The notes beneath the pieces were generated by a model, which did not search any database, had not been told where the DNA came from, and saw only the letters and a program-made list of their open reading frames with translations. Shown here one piece after another: positions 18,744-36,903 of a stretch of DNA of 64,000 bases. The translations under genes and the position numbers were made by a program. Position 1 is the first letter of the stretch. Every line of letters starts with the position of its first letter. Source of the stretch: JADJXM01 sp937967285 (GTDB lineage Bacteria; Acidobacteriota; Blastocatellia; RBC074). The stretch lies in contig JBFWQI010000027.1 of the NCBI GenBank assembly GCA_050249535.1, positions 1 to 64,000 of the forward strand. The letters are read 5' to 3'.

Positions 18744-19260
18744 TTCTTCCTCCGTTGAGTTGTTAGTCGGTTGCTGTTCCTGTGAGTATTCTGCGTCGAA
18801 AATTTGAGACCTGATTGCTGTCCGGTTTAAGCGTTCGTTCATCGGGCAGAGCTTCGCCATTCAGCTGTCGACGACGGCCGGGCGTATCGAATTGCGTGCA
18901 CCTCGCAGTTCGGCTGCTGTGCTGGTAGATGACCGATGCTGTTTCGGAGACTGCCGGATCTCCGAACGCCGGAACTCGCGTAACAAAGAAACTTCTGGAT
19001 TTTCAGGAAGGCCCGTTCGAGATCATTTTCCCGAGGGCTTGAGGACGGACGACTGGCGGCTTAAAACACTGTCCTGACGGGCCGGCCGGTTACTGTCGGG
19101 CCGGAGATGAGCAGGTCTTCAAGGTGTGAGGTTGAAGCCTCATCGTTCCCGTTCGCTGATATAGACGAAGCTGGAACATGAGATTTGCGTGCCGGAATTT
19201 ATTTATCGCGGCACGCAAAATCCTGAATCTGACTGTTGTGAATGGAAGGCGGGAAGCTGA
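18744..19260. other. Intergenic region between the two zf-HC2 genes
   Basis: No gene. It contains the second copy of the block shared with 18205-18295 (about 19120-19215) and, within it, a perfect 11-bp hairpin: TTTGCGTGCCG at 19184-19194 with its inverse at 19209-19219. The hairpin lies about 40 bases beyond the stop of the gene at 19261 on the leftward strand and may end that transcript. Confidence 0.6.
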
Positions 19261-19542
19261 TCAGGGTTTCGTCTTGCGCTCGGAGCGGCGATGAACCACT
19301 TTGGTTTTGACCGGTGGCAGCTCCGGCAGCGATTCGGTCAGGTCGGCGTCTTCATTGATTGTAATCAGCACCCGATCGAGCCTGAAGATGGTCTTCTCGC
19401 ACTCCGGGCAGTTGATCAGATGGCGCTCGAAGGCCTTGACCTGTTCGGGCGAAAGCGCTCCGTTGTAATAATCGTAGACCTCGTCGCACATCGGCGATGA
19501 CTGATCCGACTTTTCGACATCATTATTACCGATATTGATCAT
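19261..19542 (-). CDS. Small zf-HC2 (anti-sigma-like) protein, copy 2
   Basis: The 93-residue protein contains VYDYYNGALSPEQVKAFERHLINCPECEK, with the H-x3-C-x2-C zinc site, and then a short helical region and a basic tail (RRSERKTKP). It has no membrane segment. Its paralogue is 18462-18743, and each copy is followed by the same roughly 90-bp block, so a gene-plus-block unit appears to have been duplicated in tandem. Upstream of the ATG at 19542 the ribosome site is weak. Function is likely zinc-dependent binding of a sigma factor; not demonstrated. Confidence 0.8.
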   Translation of the reverse strand: MINIGNNDVEKSDQSSPMCDEVYDYYNGALSPEQVKAFERHLINCPECEKTIFRLDRVLITINEDADLTESLPELPPVKTKVVHRRSERKTKP

Positions 19543-20298
19543 TTAGCACCCATTAATAATTGCGGTTTCCCTGGGAGGAGACACTGCAATGCTTCGATCG
19601 ACAGTCTCGTCATTTCAGTCCGACTGCGCCCTGAAGGCGGGCCACAGTCTTCTGAAGGTATTATGAGGACGGGTAGAACATACAGGTTATTTCTATACTT
19701 GCCATACCGGATGTCCTCTGACGGTTAATGCCGATGCGGATCCGCAGTATGTGCAACAGAGTCGTTCAGTGATATCAGTGTGCAAGGTCGAGCGCCGGAT
19801 TGAAGCAGTCCCGGATGCTGAATTGCATGCAATGAAGTATCTGCTGCTCTTGTTTACGGAGATGACCGCCAGGGGGGGATTTAAACCGGGCTAAGTCTGT
19901 CAGTTTAACGATACAGATTTCAAAGAAGCAAAAAGCGTCGATTATATAGCCGCCAATGCTCGCTGATAAGAACTCGTAATTACTACGAATGAACCGATAT
20001 CGATATACCGGATTGGTCATGATCGACGGACTTAATTCGCAAACCGGGAATTTCTGATGAGGAGTTTCAATGCAATCCCGGATTTCCGATTAAACCGTTC
20101 AACGCACGGATTTATATTACAAAAAGGTGTAAATGTCAAAGATTATCTATATTTGCGAAGTGTAAAGGAACGGACGATGAAGGGCAGGGAAGGCGGGTTG
20201 AGGAGAAGAGACGGGGGTCGGAAATCTATCAAATCGGGGGAGAGGCACGACGGGGCACGTCGTCGGGCGGTGGACGGAATGACGGGGCATATTCCGTG
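19543..20298. other. 756-bp region without a recognisable gene
   Basis: Short open frames are present on both strands but none has a ribosome site, composition or motif that supports coding. It is more AT-rich than the neighbouring genes around 19880-20150. No repeat element of the families seen elsewhere is evident. Confidence 0.5.
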
Positions 20299-20991
20299 TC
20301 AATAATCGGCCTTGGCCGGGCCTTTGAGACCCTGCAGGCGTCCGGTGTCGATTCCGCTGAGGGCTTCCTGGAGTTTCTTCTCTGCGGCCTTGAGTTCGCG
20401 GCTGATTTTGGGGCGCCGGTTCTGGATATCCCTGGGGTCGGTCAGGTTGTCGATGGCGGCCACGACGTCGTCGAGGGTCTCTTCGCGCCAGCGCAGGGCG
20501 ATGAGCGTCTTTTCGCGTTGGGAGAGGCGCGAGAAGGCTTCCTTGAGGGCGATCTGGCTGTCGGCGGTATCGACGGTTCTCTCGTTCTCGACGGCGACCA
20601 GGTCGAAGTATTCGATCTTGTCGTTTTCGCGCCAGAGCCGTCTCAGCATATCGATGTGGAGGTGCCTGAGCACGCCGCTCGACCAGCTCAGGATGGACGC
20701 TCCGTTGCGGTTGCCGTATTTCCTGATCTTCTGCGGAAGGCGGAGGAAGAATTCCGAGAGGAGTTCCTCGGCCTCGACGGATGAATGACGGCAGATCCAC
20801 TTGCTGGTTCTGATGACGCCCTCGAGAAAATCGACGTGGTTGACGAGATTCTGGTAGGCGAAGACATTGCCTTTGGCGGCTTCGAGCCCGAGGGCCGTCA
20901 GTTCGTTTTTACTGCCGGCCGGTTTGACGTCCCAGGTATCGCGCTGGAAGACGTTCGGCGACGTGCGTTGAAGTGTGGCGAATCTGTCCAT
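20299..20991 (-). CDS. RNA polymerase sigma factor, sigma-70 family (ECF-like)
   Basis: From the ATG at 20991 the protein has 230 residues. A TTG two codons earlier (20997) is placed better behind AGGAGG and may be the true start. Region 2 is seen in LVNHVDFLEGVIRTSKWICR and AEELLSEFFLRLPQKIRKYG, then WSSGVLRHLHIDMLRRLWR. Region 4 is in SRLSQREKTLIALRWREETLDDVVAAI, with the helix-turn-helix followed by a basic stretch (RRPKISRELKAAEKKLQEAL). The gene stands alone with long non-coding flanks, and there is no membrane anti-sigma gene next to it; the two zf-HC2 proteins 0.8-1.8 kb downstream are candidate partners. Confidence 0.8.
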   Translation of the reverse strand: MDRFATLQRTSPNVFQRDTWDVKPAGSKNELTALGLEAAKGNVFAYQNLVNHVDFLEGVIRTSKWICRHSSVEAEELLSEFFLRLPQKIRKYGNRNGASILSWSSGVLRHLHIDMLRRLWRENDKIEYFDLVAVENERTVDTADSQIALKEAFSRLSQREKTLIALRWREETLDDVVAAIDNLTDPRDIQNRRPKISRELKAAEKKLQEALSGIDTGRLQGLKGPAKADY

Positions 20992-22260
20992 TGTCAATGG
21001 AACCTCCTGATCTTGGCATTTGATGATGAGGGATGCCAGGACTTCATCCGGTCCATGCTTGTGAGGATGGCCGAACGATCGATCGCATCGGTTATTTCGT
21101 TCGCTATTGAAACGGCCTTTATCCGCGGACGTCTGTGAGGTGTCAATCGGATGCGCCGTCGATCCGCCGGAGATGTGAGGTCGCCGGCTCAATAGATAAT
21201 TCTATTAACAGATGGCACTGTTCCCTTCAGTTAATCAGCTCGAGAGTAACAACGAGAAACTCTTTCGTCTGCAACTCTCTAGACGATATACCCACGAGGA
21301 TTTTGCAGCCCGGTCGCAATTATTTGTAAGACCTGTTCATCGCCGATGTCGTTGTGGGATGTCGTTGTGTAACTCGCATCCTGGGGGACAACATCAATTG
21401 TTTATATACTGCGGGCGAATTCGGGCGGCTGCTGAGCGCAGTTCGTCCGACGGAGAGCGCCTTGAACAGGTTTGCGGCCGCGAGGTAGCTGATCTCCTGG
21501 GGAGACCGGCAGAGTCGCGCCGCTTGAAATGAACCCGTCCCGGACCGATGGTGATCGGCCGGAGAAGCTCATTTCCGGGCATCCAGTGTTTTTCCAGTGA
21601 TGATTAATGATTGACGAGCAAGTCGCTACGTACCGATCGCGGCAATTATGGGAGTCCGATGCAGCGATCCTGAGATCGGGTTTTCTGAAGAGACCTCCTG
21701 ATTGCAGCCGGATTATGAGGTAAGCTGCGAAATCAGAAAGGGGCTTCAGACGGAAAGAGCTATACGATATAGCATTGGGGGTCTATTCCGTTGATCCCGA
21801 TATGACTAATTTTTACCTGATGTAAGGTTATACGTAGCATTTGGGCACGCCGGGATTTTATGCATGGCGGGAATAAAAATCAATAGCTCAAATGATTATA
21901 ATATTTAGAACAGGGAAATTAATAAATTCCGTTAGATCGGGTACCGGGAAGCGGGAGGCAGTCGGGATCTGGTCTTCGAATGCCATAAGATTTCCAATGA
22001 GGGGCACAATTGTACGGGCGGTGTAGACGTCAGGGGAAGATCGGCAGGCGCAGCCATAATATGGTCGAGGCCGGGAGTTGTGAGTCAGGCGGGGGAGAGA
22101 ATTTCCGATAATCGGCCGAAGTGGTCCGTCTGCTGGAAACTTTTCGAGCGATGCTGTCTAATAGCTGGCATACGATGCATGGCCGGAGAGGGATGCGCAG
22201 CATCCCGAGTCCGGTCGTGAAGCAAGGCAGTTCCAACCCAGATCAAGGAGATGAGAGAAG
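20992..22260. other. Long intergenic region between the sigma factor and the selenocysteine peroxiredoxin
   Basis: Roughly 1.27 kb without a convincing gene. The stretch 21775-21930 is AT-rich. A hairpin (GGGATGC and GCATCCC, 22190-22206) lies 55 bases upstream of the peroxiredoxin start and may be in its leader. Small open frames (for example around 21212-21532) lack ribosome sites and protein-like composition. Confidence 0.5.
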
Positions 22261-22830
<570 letters not shown>

Positions 22831-22839
22831 CGTCGTGTG

Positions 22840-22858
22840 GGAGGCGCCCGGCGCCTCC
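22840..22858 (+). terminator. GC hairpin directly after the peroxiredoxin stop
   Basis: GGAGGCGC and GCGCCTCC pair around a 3-base loop, ten bases after the stop codon. A similar hairpin (GGAGCGGCGC/GCGCCGCTCC) lies at 36863-36885. It is not followed by a T-run. Confidence 0.5.
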
Positions 22859-22887
22859 GAGCGACGATCTTTGATTCGGAATGAAAG

Positions 22888-22930
22888 CAGGATTAACGGG
22901 ATTGAGCTTCCCGTTAATCCTGTTCTTTTT
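22888..22930 (+). terminator. Rho-independent terminator of the peroxiredoxin gene
   Basis: CAGGATTAACGGGA at 22888-22901 pairs perfectly with 22909-22922 over 14 bp around a 7-base loop, followed by TTCTTTTT. The ATTAAC/GTTAAT stem sequence resembles the arms of the repeat at 25483-25705. Confidence 0.8.
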
Positions 22931-22948
22931 CTGATCATCAGGTGAATT

Positions 22949-25480
<2,532 letters not shown>

Positions 25481-25482
25481 TG

Positions 25483-25705
25483 GTAACTGCTCAGCCCTCG
25501 GAGAAAGGAAGAAATTGGACAGGATTAACAGGATTTGACAGGATTAAGTCTGATGGTGTTCGCGCCCGTATTCCCTGGCAAATGGACTTCGACTTATATC
25601 CGAGCTCATTTTCCCACTGGGTTTAATCCTGTAAATCCTGTCAAATCCTGTAAATCCTGTAAATCCTGTCCAATTTTCTTCTCCCCTCTGTGGGCTGAGC
25701 GTTAC
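25483..25705. repeat. Inverted repeat element with CAGGATT arms and ACTGCTCAGCC border
   Basis: The left end GTAACTGCTCAGCCC matches the inverse of the right end (GGGCTGAGCGTTAC at 25692-25705). Inside, the left arm has GGACAGGATTAACAGG and the right arm a run of AAATCCTGT units, together a long imperfect inverted repeat with a central unique segment of about 80 bp. It starts directly after the kinase stop. Its border is shared with the elements at 35444 and 50092 and the left end of the 27136 region. Confidence 0.8.
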
Positions 25706-25738
25706 AACTTTTAACTGCATTATCGAACGGGATAAGCG

Positions 25739-27130
<1,392 letters not shown>

Positions 27131-27135
27131 AAGTA

Positions 27136-27400
27136 CAAAGTAACTGCTCAGCCCGCGGAGCGGGCGTAAGAACATAGCCCGTGGTGAAGCGCAGGCCGAG
27201 CGTAACCCCGGGACAGTCGTTTATTTATTAAGCCCACGGAGTGGGCGGTAGAGCATGCAATTTGTTGATGATCGGGTGATATGTCGCCGCTCACGCGGCT
27301 TGAATGAATTGCGCTCTGTTTCCCCGGGTTTCGCTCGGCCTGCGGCCTCGCTTCACCCGGGGCTATATTCTGTCGCCCGCTCCGCGGGCTTGATATGAGA
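27136..27400. repeat. Large hairpin repeat with CCCGCGGAGCGGG ends
   Basis: It opens with AAGTAACTGCTCAGCC, the same border word as 25483 and 50092. An outer 17-bp perfect inverted pair (AGCCCGCGGAGCGGGCG near 27150 and its inverse ending at 27390) encloses a second pair (GTGAAGCGCAGGCCGAGCG and its inverse CGCTCGGCCTGCG within 27330-27350). The loop includes smaller inverted pieces. Long stretches thus fold back on each other. Confidence 0.75.
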
Positions 27401-27439
27401 GTTTCCCACAAAGGGGCTAAATCGGAACAAGAAAGATTG

Positions 27440-27665
27440 GGACACCGGCTCCAACGGAGCCGAAGATGATAGCCAGGGGTGAAGCGAGGCCGCAGGCCGA
27501 GCGAAACCCCTGGTGTGGTTCATCCAACGACCGCGGCCCGAAGGGCCGCAAGAAATGCGCCATTTTCTTTCACCCTTTCACGGCTTGGCTCACATAACCA
27601 TGCCAACCAGGGATTTCGCTCGGCTTTATTCTCATCGCCCCTTCGGGGTATAAACGATGAGTGTC
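27440..27665. repeat. Second hairpin repeat cluster (GGGGTGAAGCGAGG type)
   Basis: CGGCTCCAACGGAGCCG forms a small hairpin. CCAGGGGT and ACCCCTGG (27474-27512) enclose GAAGCGAGGCCGCAGGCCGA, the same text as in the repeat before it. Further right, GGGATTTCGCTCGGC and CCCCTTCGGGG are partial inverse copies. It appears to be a diverged relative of the 27136-27400 element. Confidence 0.65.
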
Positions 27666-27699
27666 TCAATGTTGCTTGTTCTGATTTAGTTACAAATAG

Positions 27700-27825
<126 letters not shown>

Positions 27826-27986
27826 TCGACTCCCGCCCGTCGATAGGATATAGTATCCAGTTTGAACCGAAAGACTATACAGAGAATAGCAATCAATAGT
27901 AATGGATACAGGGGCCGGAGGTGTCGGCAGGATTCATCCGACCTGCCGCCGCAGGCTCGATTATCTTGAAGAGGAAAAGAATAGAG

Positions 27987-32206
<4,220 letters not shown>

Positions 32207-32219
32207 AAATTAATTTATC

Positions 32220-32361
32220 GCACGCGTGGCGCGTGCGCACCATGCACGCGGGGCGCGTGCGCACCATGCACGCGGGGCGTGTGCGCACCATGCACGTGTG
32301 GCGCGTGCGCAGCATGCACGCGGGGCGCGTGCGCACCGTGTACGCGTGGGCGCATGCGCAC
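32220..32361. repeat. GC-rich tandem palindrome array between glcE and glcF
   Basis: A 24-base unit of the form GCGCGTGCGCACCATGCACG is repeated about six times with small changes. Each unit has inverse halves (CGCGTGC and GCACGCG), so each can fold into a hairpin, and the array fills the space between the two genes of one apparent operon. Confidence 0.85.
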
Positions 32362-32364
32362 CTG

Positions 32365-33660
32365 TCATCCGACCAGGAACCGTCCCGGGTTGAGCAGGCC
32401 CTGGGGATCGAAGCGTTCCTTTACCTGCCGCATGATCGAGATCCCCGGTCCCGGATCGCCCCAGACATCCAATCGTCGCTTGAAATCGTCATCGGCCTTG
32501 AGCACGACCAGCGCGCCTCCTCTGGCGGCGGCGCGTTTTCTGAGACGGTCGACGGCATCCGTATCCATCTCGCCGCCGAGCGCCCTGACGACTCCGTTGG
32601 CGGCGTGAGCGCGGAACTGGACGTCGCCAAGCAGTTCGCGGATATCCGAGATCGTGTCGGCGAGAGCCGTGGGCAGGGAAGAGACGCGAATGCAGGTCCG
32701 CCAGTCGTCCGAGATCTCGTCGTCGCGATAGCTCTTCCAGAACCGCTGTGACTCGTCGCTCGAAAGCTGCCGGACGTCGGAATCGCCGGCCATTCGGACC
32801 GCCTCTTCGCGCTGCCAGGCGACTGTCTCGGGTTCGTTCAGAAATCTGAGCGCGAGTGAAAATCGGCCGGTCTCGACAAGCGGATGCGGGAGGCCCGGCG
32901 AGATCAGCTCCATCGCGGACGGCGAGAGATCGGAATCCATTATCCCCGCGGTCAGTTTCAGCAACGGTTCGGCTGAAGCGTTATTAATAATGATAGTGCT
33001 CTCGTCCGAGGGCAGCGAGCGCAGTTTGAAGCTCATCTCGGCGATGATGCCGAGCGTTCCGAAGCTGCCGGTGTAGAGTTTGCAGAGATCGTATCCGGCG
33101 ACGTTTTTGACTACCTTGCCGCCGGCCGAGGTGATCCGGCCGTCGGCGTGAACGACGCGAATGCCGATCAGCCAGTCGCGCGGAGTGCCGTAAGCGCAGC
33201 GCAGCGGGCCGGAACTGGCCGTGGAGATGACCGCGCCGATGGTCGATCGCTCATCGCCGAAGGGATCGAGCGGGATGAACTGCCTGTCGGCCGCAGCCTT
33301 ACGATTGAATGCCGCGAGCTGACACCCGGCCTCGACCGTCGCAGTCAGATCGGCCGGTTCGTAATCGATGATCCGCGACATCCCCGCAGTCGAGACGACG
33401 AGATCGAACTCGCCGGCCGGTTTGCCCATCCCGAGCCACGTTCCCGCTCCGGCAGGGATCACGCGGTGGCGATCGGCTGTCGTCAGGCGGAGCAGCGTCG
33501 AGAGCTCTTCGATCGATTCGGGAAAGGCGACGATCCGGGACTCCTCGGCCCCGATCCGGAACTCTCCGCCGTCGATCAGGCGAATGCGGGACTCGCCCAG
33601 TTCGGACTGCAGGCGCGCAAGTAATTGGTCGTTCGGCACGGAACTGCCGGTGGTTTTCAT
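32365..33660 (-). CDS. glcE: Glycolate oxidase FAD-binding subunit
   Basis: The 431-residue protein from ATG 33660 (a TTG six codons upstream is possible) has the FAD-linked oxidase fold of the FAD_binding_4 type. The motifs VIPAGAGTWLGMG, VSTAGMSRIIDYEP, VEAGCQLAAF and TIGAVISTASSGPLRCAYG line the flavin. At the C-terminus RQVKERFDPQGLLNPGRF is the usual closing motif. It is shorter than GlcD and lacks its full substrate domain, matching GlcE. It is 48 bases downstream of the nifU gene and 160 bases upstream of glcF. Together with GlcF and an unlinked GlcD it would oxidise glycolate to glyoxylate. Confidence 0.85.
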   Translation of the reverse strand: MKTTGSSVPNDQLLARLQSELGESRIRLIDGGEFRIGAEESRIVAFPESIEELSTLLRLTTADRHRVIPAGAGTWLGMGKPAGEFDLVVSTAGMSRIIDYEPADLTATVEAGCQLAAFNRKAAADRQFIPLDPFGDERSTIGAVISTASSGPLRCAYGTPRDWLIGIRVVHADGRITSAGGKVVKNVAGYDLCKLYTGSFGTLGIIAEMSFKLRSLPSDESTIIINNASAEPLLKLTAGIMDSDLSPSAMELISPGLPHPLVETGRFSLALRFLNEPETVAWQREEAVRMAGDSDVRQLSSDESQRFWKSYRDDEISDDWRTCIRVSSLPTALADTISDIRELLGDVQFRAHAANGVVRALGGEMDTDAVDRLRKRAAARGGALVVLKADDDFKRRLDVWGDPGPGISIMRQVKERFDPQGLLNPGRFLVG

Positions 33661-33708
33661 ATCTTCGGATCCGGTCAAAGTGAATTTGATAACAGAAGTT
33701 CGAGCGAT

Positions 33709-34077
33709 TTATAGCACGCCGGGACGCAGTTGGGCGAGTGCCGACCGCAGGGCATCGATCGCGAGCAGCGAGCAGTGTTCCTTGTTTCGCGGCAGCGCCT
33801 CGAGTTCGCGAGTCACATCGGCCGGCGTCAAGTTCCCCGCGGCTTCGATCGACATTCCGCGGACCATCTCCGTCAGGACGGAACCGGCCGCGATGCTCGG
33901 CGGACAGCCTTCGACCAGAAATCCCGAACCAGTGATGATTCCGTCCTCGACCTTGAGGTAGAGTTTCAAAAGGTCGCCGCAGACGGGGTTGGTCGCCTCG
34001 CCGCGGGCCGAGGCATCGTCGAGAGCGCCGACATTCCTGGGATTTTCCAGATGTTCAGTGATTTTCCTGCCGTACAT
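33709..34077 (-). CDS. NifU/IscU-type iron-sulfur cluster scaffold protein
   Basis: The 122-residue protein from ATG 34077 has the three cysteines of the scaffold: NPVCGDLL, VEGCPPSIAA (normally GCAAS) and NKEHCSLLAI. It lacks the C-terminal Nfu domain, so it is an IscU-like single-domain NifU. The proline replacing Ala in GCPPS is a minor variant. It assembles 2Fe-2S or 4Fe-4S clusters from sulfur delivered by the cysteine desulfurase encoded immediately upstream. Its stop is 48 bases before glcE, so clusters and the Fe-S protein GlcF may be made from the same operon. Confidence 0.85.
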   Translation of the reverse strand: MYGRKITEHLENPRNVGALDDASARGEATNPVCGDLLKLYLKVEDGIITGSGFLVEGCPPSIAAGSVLTEMVRGMSIEAAGNLTPADVTRELEALPRNKEHCSLLAIDALRSALAQLRPGVL

Positions 34078-34173
34078 TGGTTCGATATTAATCCAGTGCG
34101 CTGAAGTGCAAAACTGAATTCGTGACACCGCGAATCGTAACCCGACAACCACGGATCCGACTGGACGCGACAT

Positions 34174-35381
<1,208 letters not shown>

Positions 35382-35443
35382 ATCCTTATAATATCCGCTC
35401 GATCGGGGCCTGCAAAACCTCATCCGCCGGGCTGGGAATTTGT

Positions 35444-35632
35444 ATCTGCTCAAAAAAAATTAGACGCCAAGACGCCAAGATGGCCAAGGGGGATTAAGGA
35501 TGGGATGGCTTCTGATTCCTCTATCTCGCCGATCGAACATCGGTTAGATCCGGATCTTCGTTGCCTGAATAAACCTTGGCTCTCCTGGCGCCTTGGCGTC
35601 TGATTTATTTTTCGCAATTGGGTTGAGCAGAT
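35444..35632. repeat. Dispersed repeat element, GCCAAG family, copy 2
   Basis: The ends ATCTGCTCA (35444) and TGAGCAGAT (35624-35632) are inverse borders. Arms are GACGCCAAGACGCCAAG on the left and CTTGGCGTC-type on the right. The centre GGATTAAGGATGGGATGG, CTGATTCCTC, TCGAACATCGGTTAGATCCG is shared with 3741-3883 and 50092-50286. It lies between divergent genes, upstream of both nifS and the next gene. Confidence 0.85.
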
Positions 35633-35779
35633 CCGGAAAACTTTCATTTCACGGCCTGCATCCAAGGCTTCGTGAATGACTCATAACTTGTATGCTCCTG
35701 TTTTATGGTATAGAAATGTATGCAGGAAACGGATTCATCCCCCTGAATTGGTATGAGTTAAGACTGGAGGAGGAAAGCG

Positions 35780-36844
35780 ATGAAGAAGAGATGTTTCGTA
35801 AACAGGACGTTAATCCTGTTTCTGGCGACGGGTCTACTGGCTGGAGGGATGGAGGTCGCGGCGCAGACGCGAACCAAGCCGCGTCCGACGATGCGCACCA
35901 ATACAACCGCATCATATAAATATGCATACGAGCACGGCTATCGCGCCGGATACGAGGACGGCTTCGCTCAGGGGAAAGGCGATATCGCCAATGGCGAACC
36001 GACCAATTTTCTGGAGAATGACGCCTTCACGCGTGCCGACAGAACATACGCGCCGAACATGGGCACCCGGATCGAATACCAGGAAGGATACCGGATCGGA
36101 TACAGGATCGCATATCAGGACGGTTACTACGGGCGTCCGTATTCGATCTCGATCCCGGCCAATCTCGGGAAGACGGTGATTGCCACGGTCAACGAGATGA
36201 ATCGATCTGAGATCGCGCGGAACGAGCCGGTTGCGCCGCCGCCGGTCGAGGAGGAGCGTCGGGTGAGGGATCGCGAGGTCCGCCCGTCGCGAGCTCCGCA
36301 GGGGCGGGGATCGTTCACCATTCCGGACGGGGTTCAGATGAAGATCCGTCTGACCACGCAGGTCAACACGAAGACGAACCGTGAGGGGGACCGTTTCACC
36401 GCGATCGTTCTGGACCCGAGCGAATATGCCGATGCGATCATCGAGGGGCGGATCGCCAAGCTCAACAAGTCCGGCAAGGCGACCGGCAAGACGGAGCTTT
36501 CTCTGACATTCGATTCGATCGAGCTTCGCGACGGCCGCAGCGGGCGGCTGGCGGCACAGGTCGAGAAAGTCTATCAGAGCGAGTCGGTCAAGACCGTGGA
36601 TGAGGAAGGCAATGTCGAGACCGGCAGCCGGACCAAAGAGACAGCCGTCCGCAGCGTTGGCGGGGCTGCGCTCGGCGCGATCATCGGCGGCATCGCGGGC
36701 GGAGGCAAGGGCGCGGCGATCGGAGCTGCAATCGGCGCCGGAGCGGGCGCAGGATCCGTCCTGATCGACGGCGGCAAGGATCTGGTGCTCGAACCGGGCA
36801 CGGAGATTCTGATCAGGACCGCAGCACCCGGCAGCTCGAGGTAA
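35780..36844 (+). CDS. Secreted protein with glycine-zipper region, unknown function
   Basis: The 354-residue protein has a strong ribosome site (GGAGGAGGAAAG) and a signal peptide (MKKRCFVNRTLILFLATGLL). After it come YEHGYRAGYEDGFAQGKGD-type tyrosine-rich repeats (residues about 50-130), then a linker, then a domain of about 100 residues (IPDGVQMKIRLTTQVNTKTN, RFTAIVLDPSEYADAIIEGRI). Near the C-terminus is a glycine zipper (VGGAALGAIIGGIAGGGKGAA, IGAAIGAGAGAGSVLI). Glycine zippers in exported proteins often insert into membranes. The name and function are unknown. Confidence 0.75.
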   Translation: MKKRCFVNRTLILFLATGLLAGGMEVAAQTRTKPRPTMRTNTTASYKYAYEHGYRAGYEDGFAQGKGDIANGEPTNFLENDAFTRADRTYAPNMGTRIEYQEGYRIGYRIAYQDGYYGRPYSISIPANLGKTVIATVNEMNRSEIARNEPVAPPPVEEERRVRDREVRPSRAPQGRGSFTIPDGVQMKIRLTTQVNTKTNREGDRFTAIVLDPSEYADAIIEGRIAKLNKSGKATGKTELSLTFDSIELRDGRSGRLAAQVEKVYQSESVKTVDEEGNVETGSRTKETAVRSVGGAALGAIIGGIAGGGKGAAIGAAIGAGAGAGSVLIDGGKDLVLEPGTEILIRTAAPGSSR

Positions 36845-36862
36845 CCACTTCGTCAATCAATT

Positions 36863-36885
36863 GGAGCGGCGCCCGGCGCCGCTCC
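36863..36885 (+). terminator. GC hairpin after the secreted glycine-zipper gene
   Basis: GGAGCGGCGC and GCGCCGCTCC pair around a 3-base loop, 18 bases after the stop. It resembles the hairpin at 22840-22858. There is no T-run. Confidence 0.5.
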
Positions 36886-36903
36886 ACATTTCATCACCGC
36901 GGC

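Noticed and set aside
21212..21532. A 106-codon forward frame in the long gap
   Set aside because: No ribosome site, mixed composition and no motif.
22831..22948. Treating the peroxiredoxin as two genes split by TGA
   Set aside because: The halves are in the same frame and match one protein family across the stop; a SECIS-like hairpin explains the codon.
32220..32361. CRISPR array between glcE and glcF
   Set aside because: Repeats are contiguous palindromes without spacers.
32233..32751. A forward frame with repeated MHAGRVRT units
   Set aside because: It is a translation of the 24-bp GC-rich array and then an out-of-frame reading of glcE.
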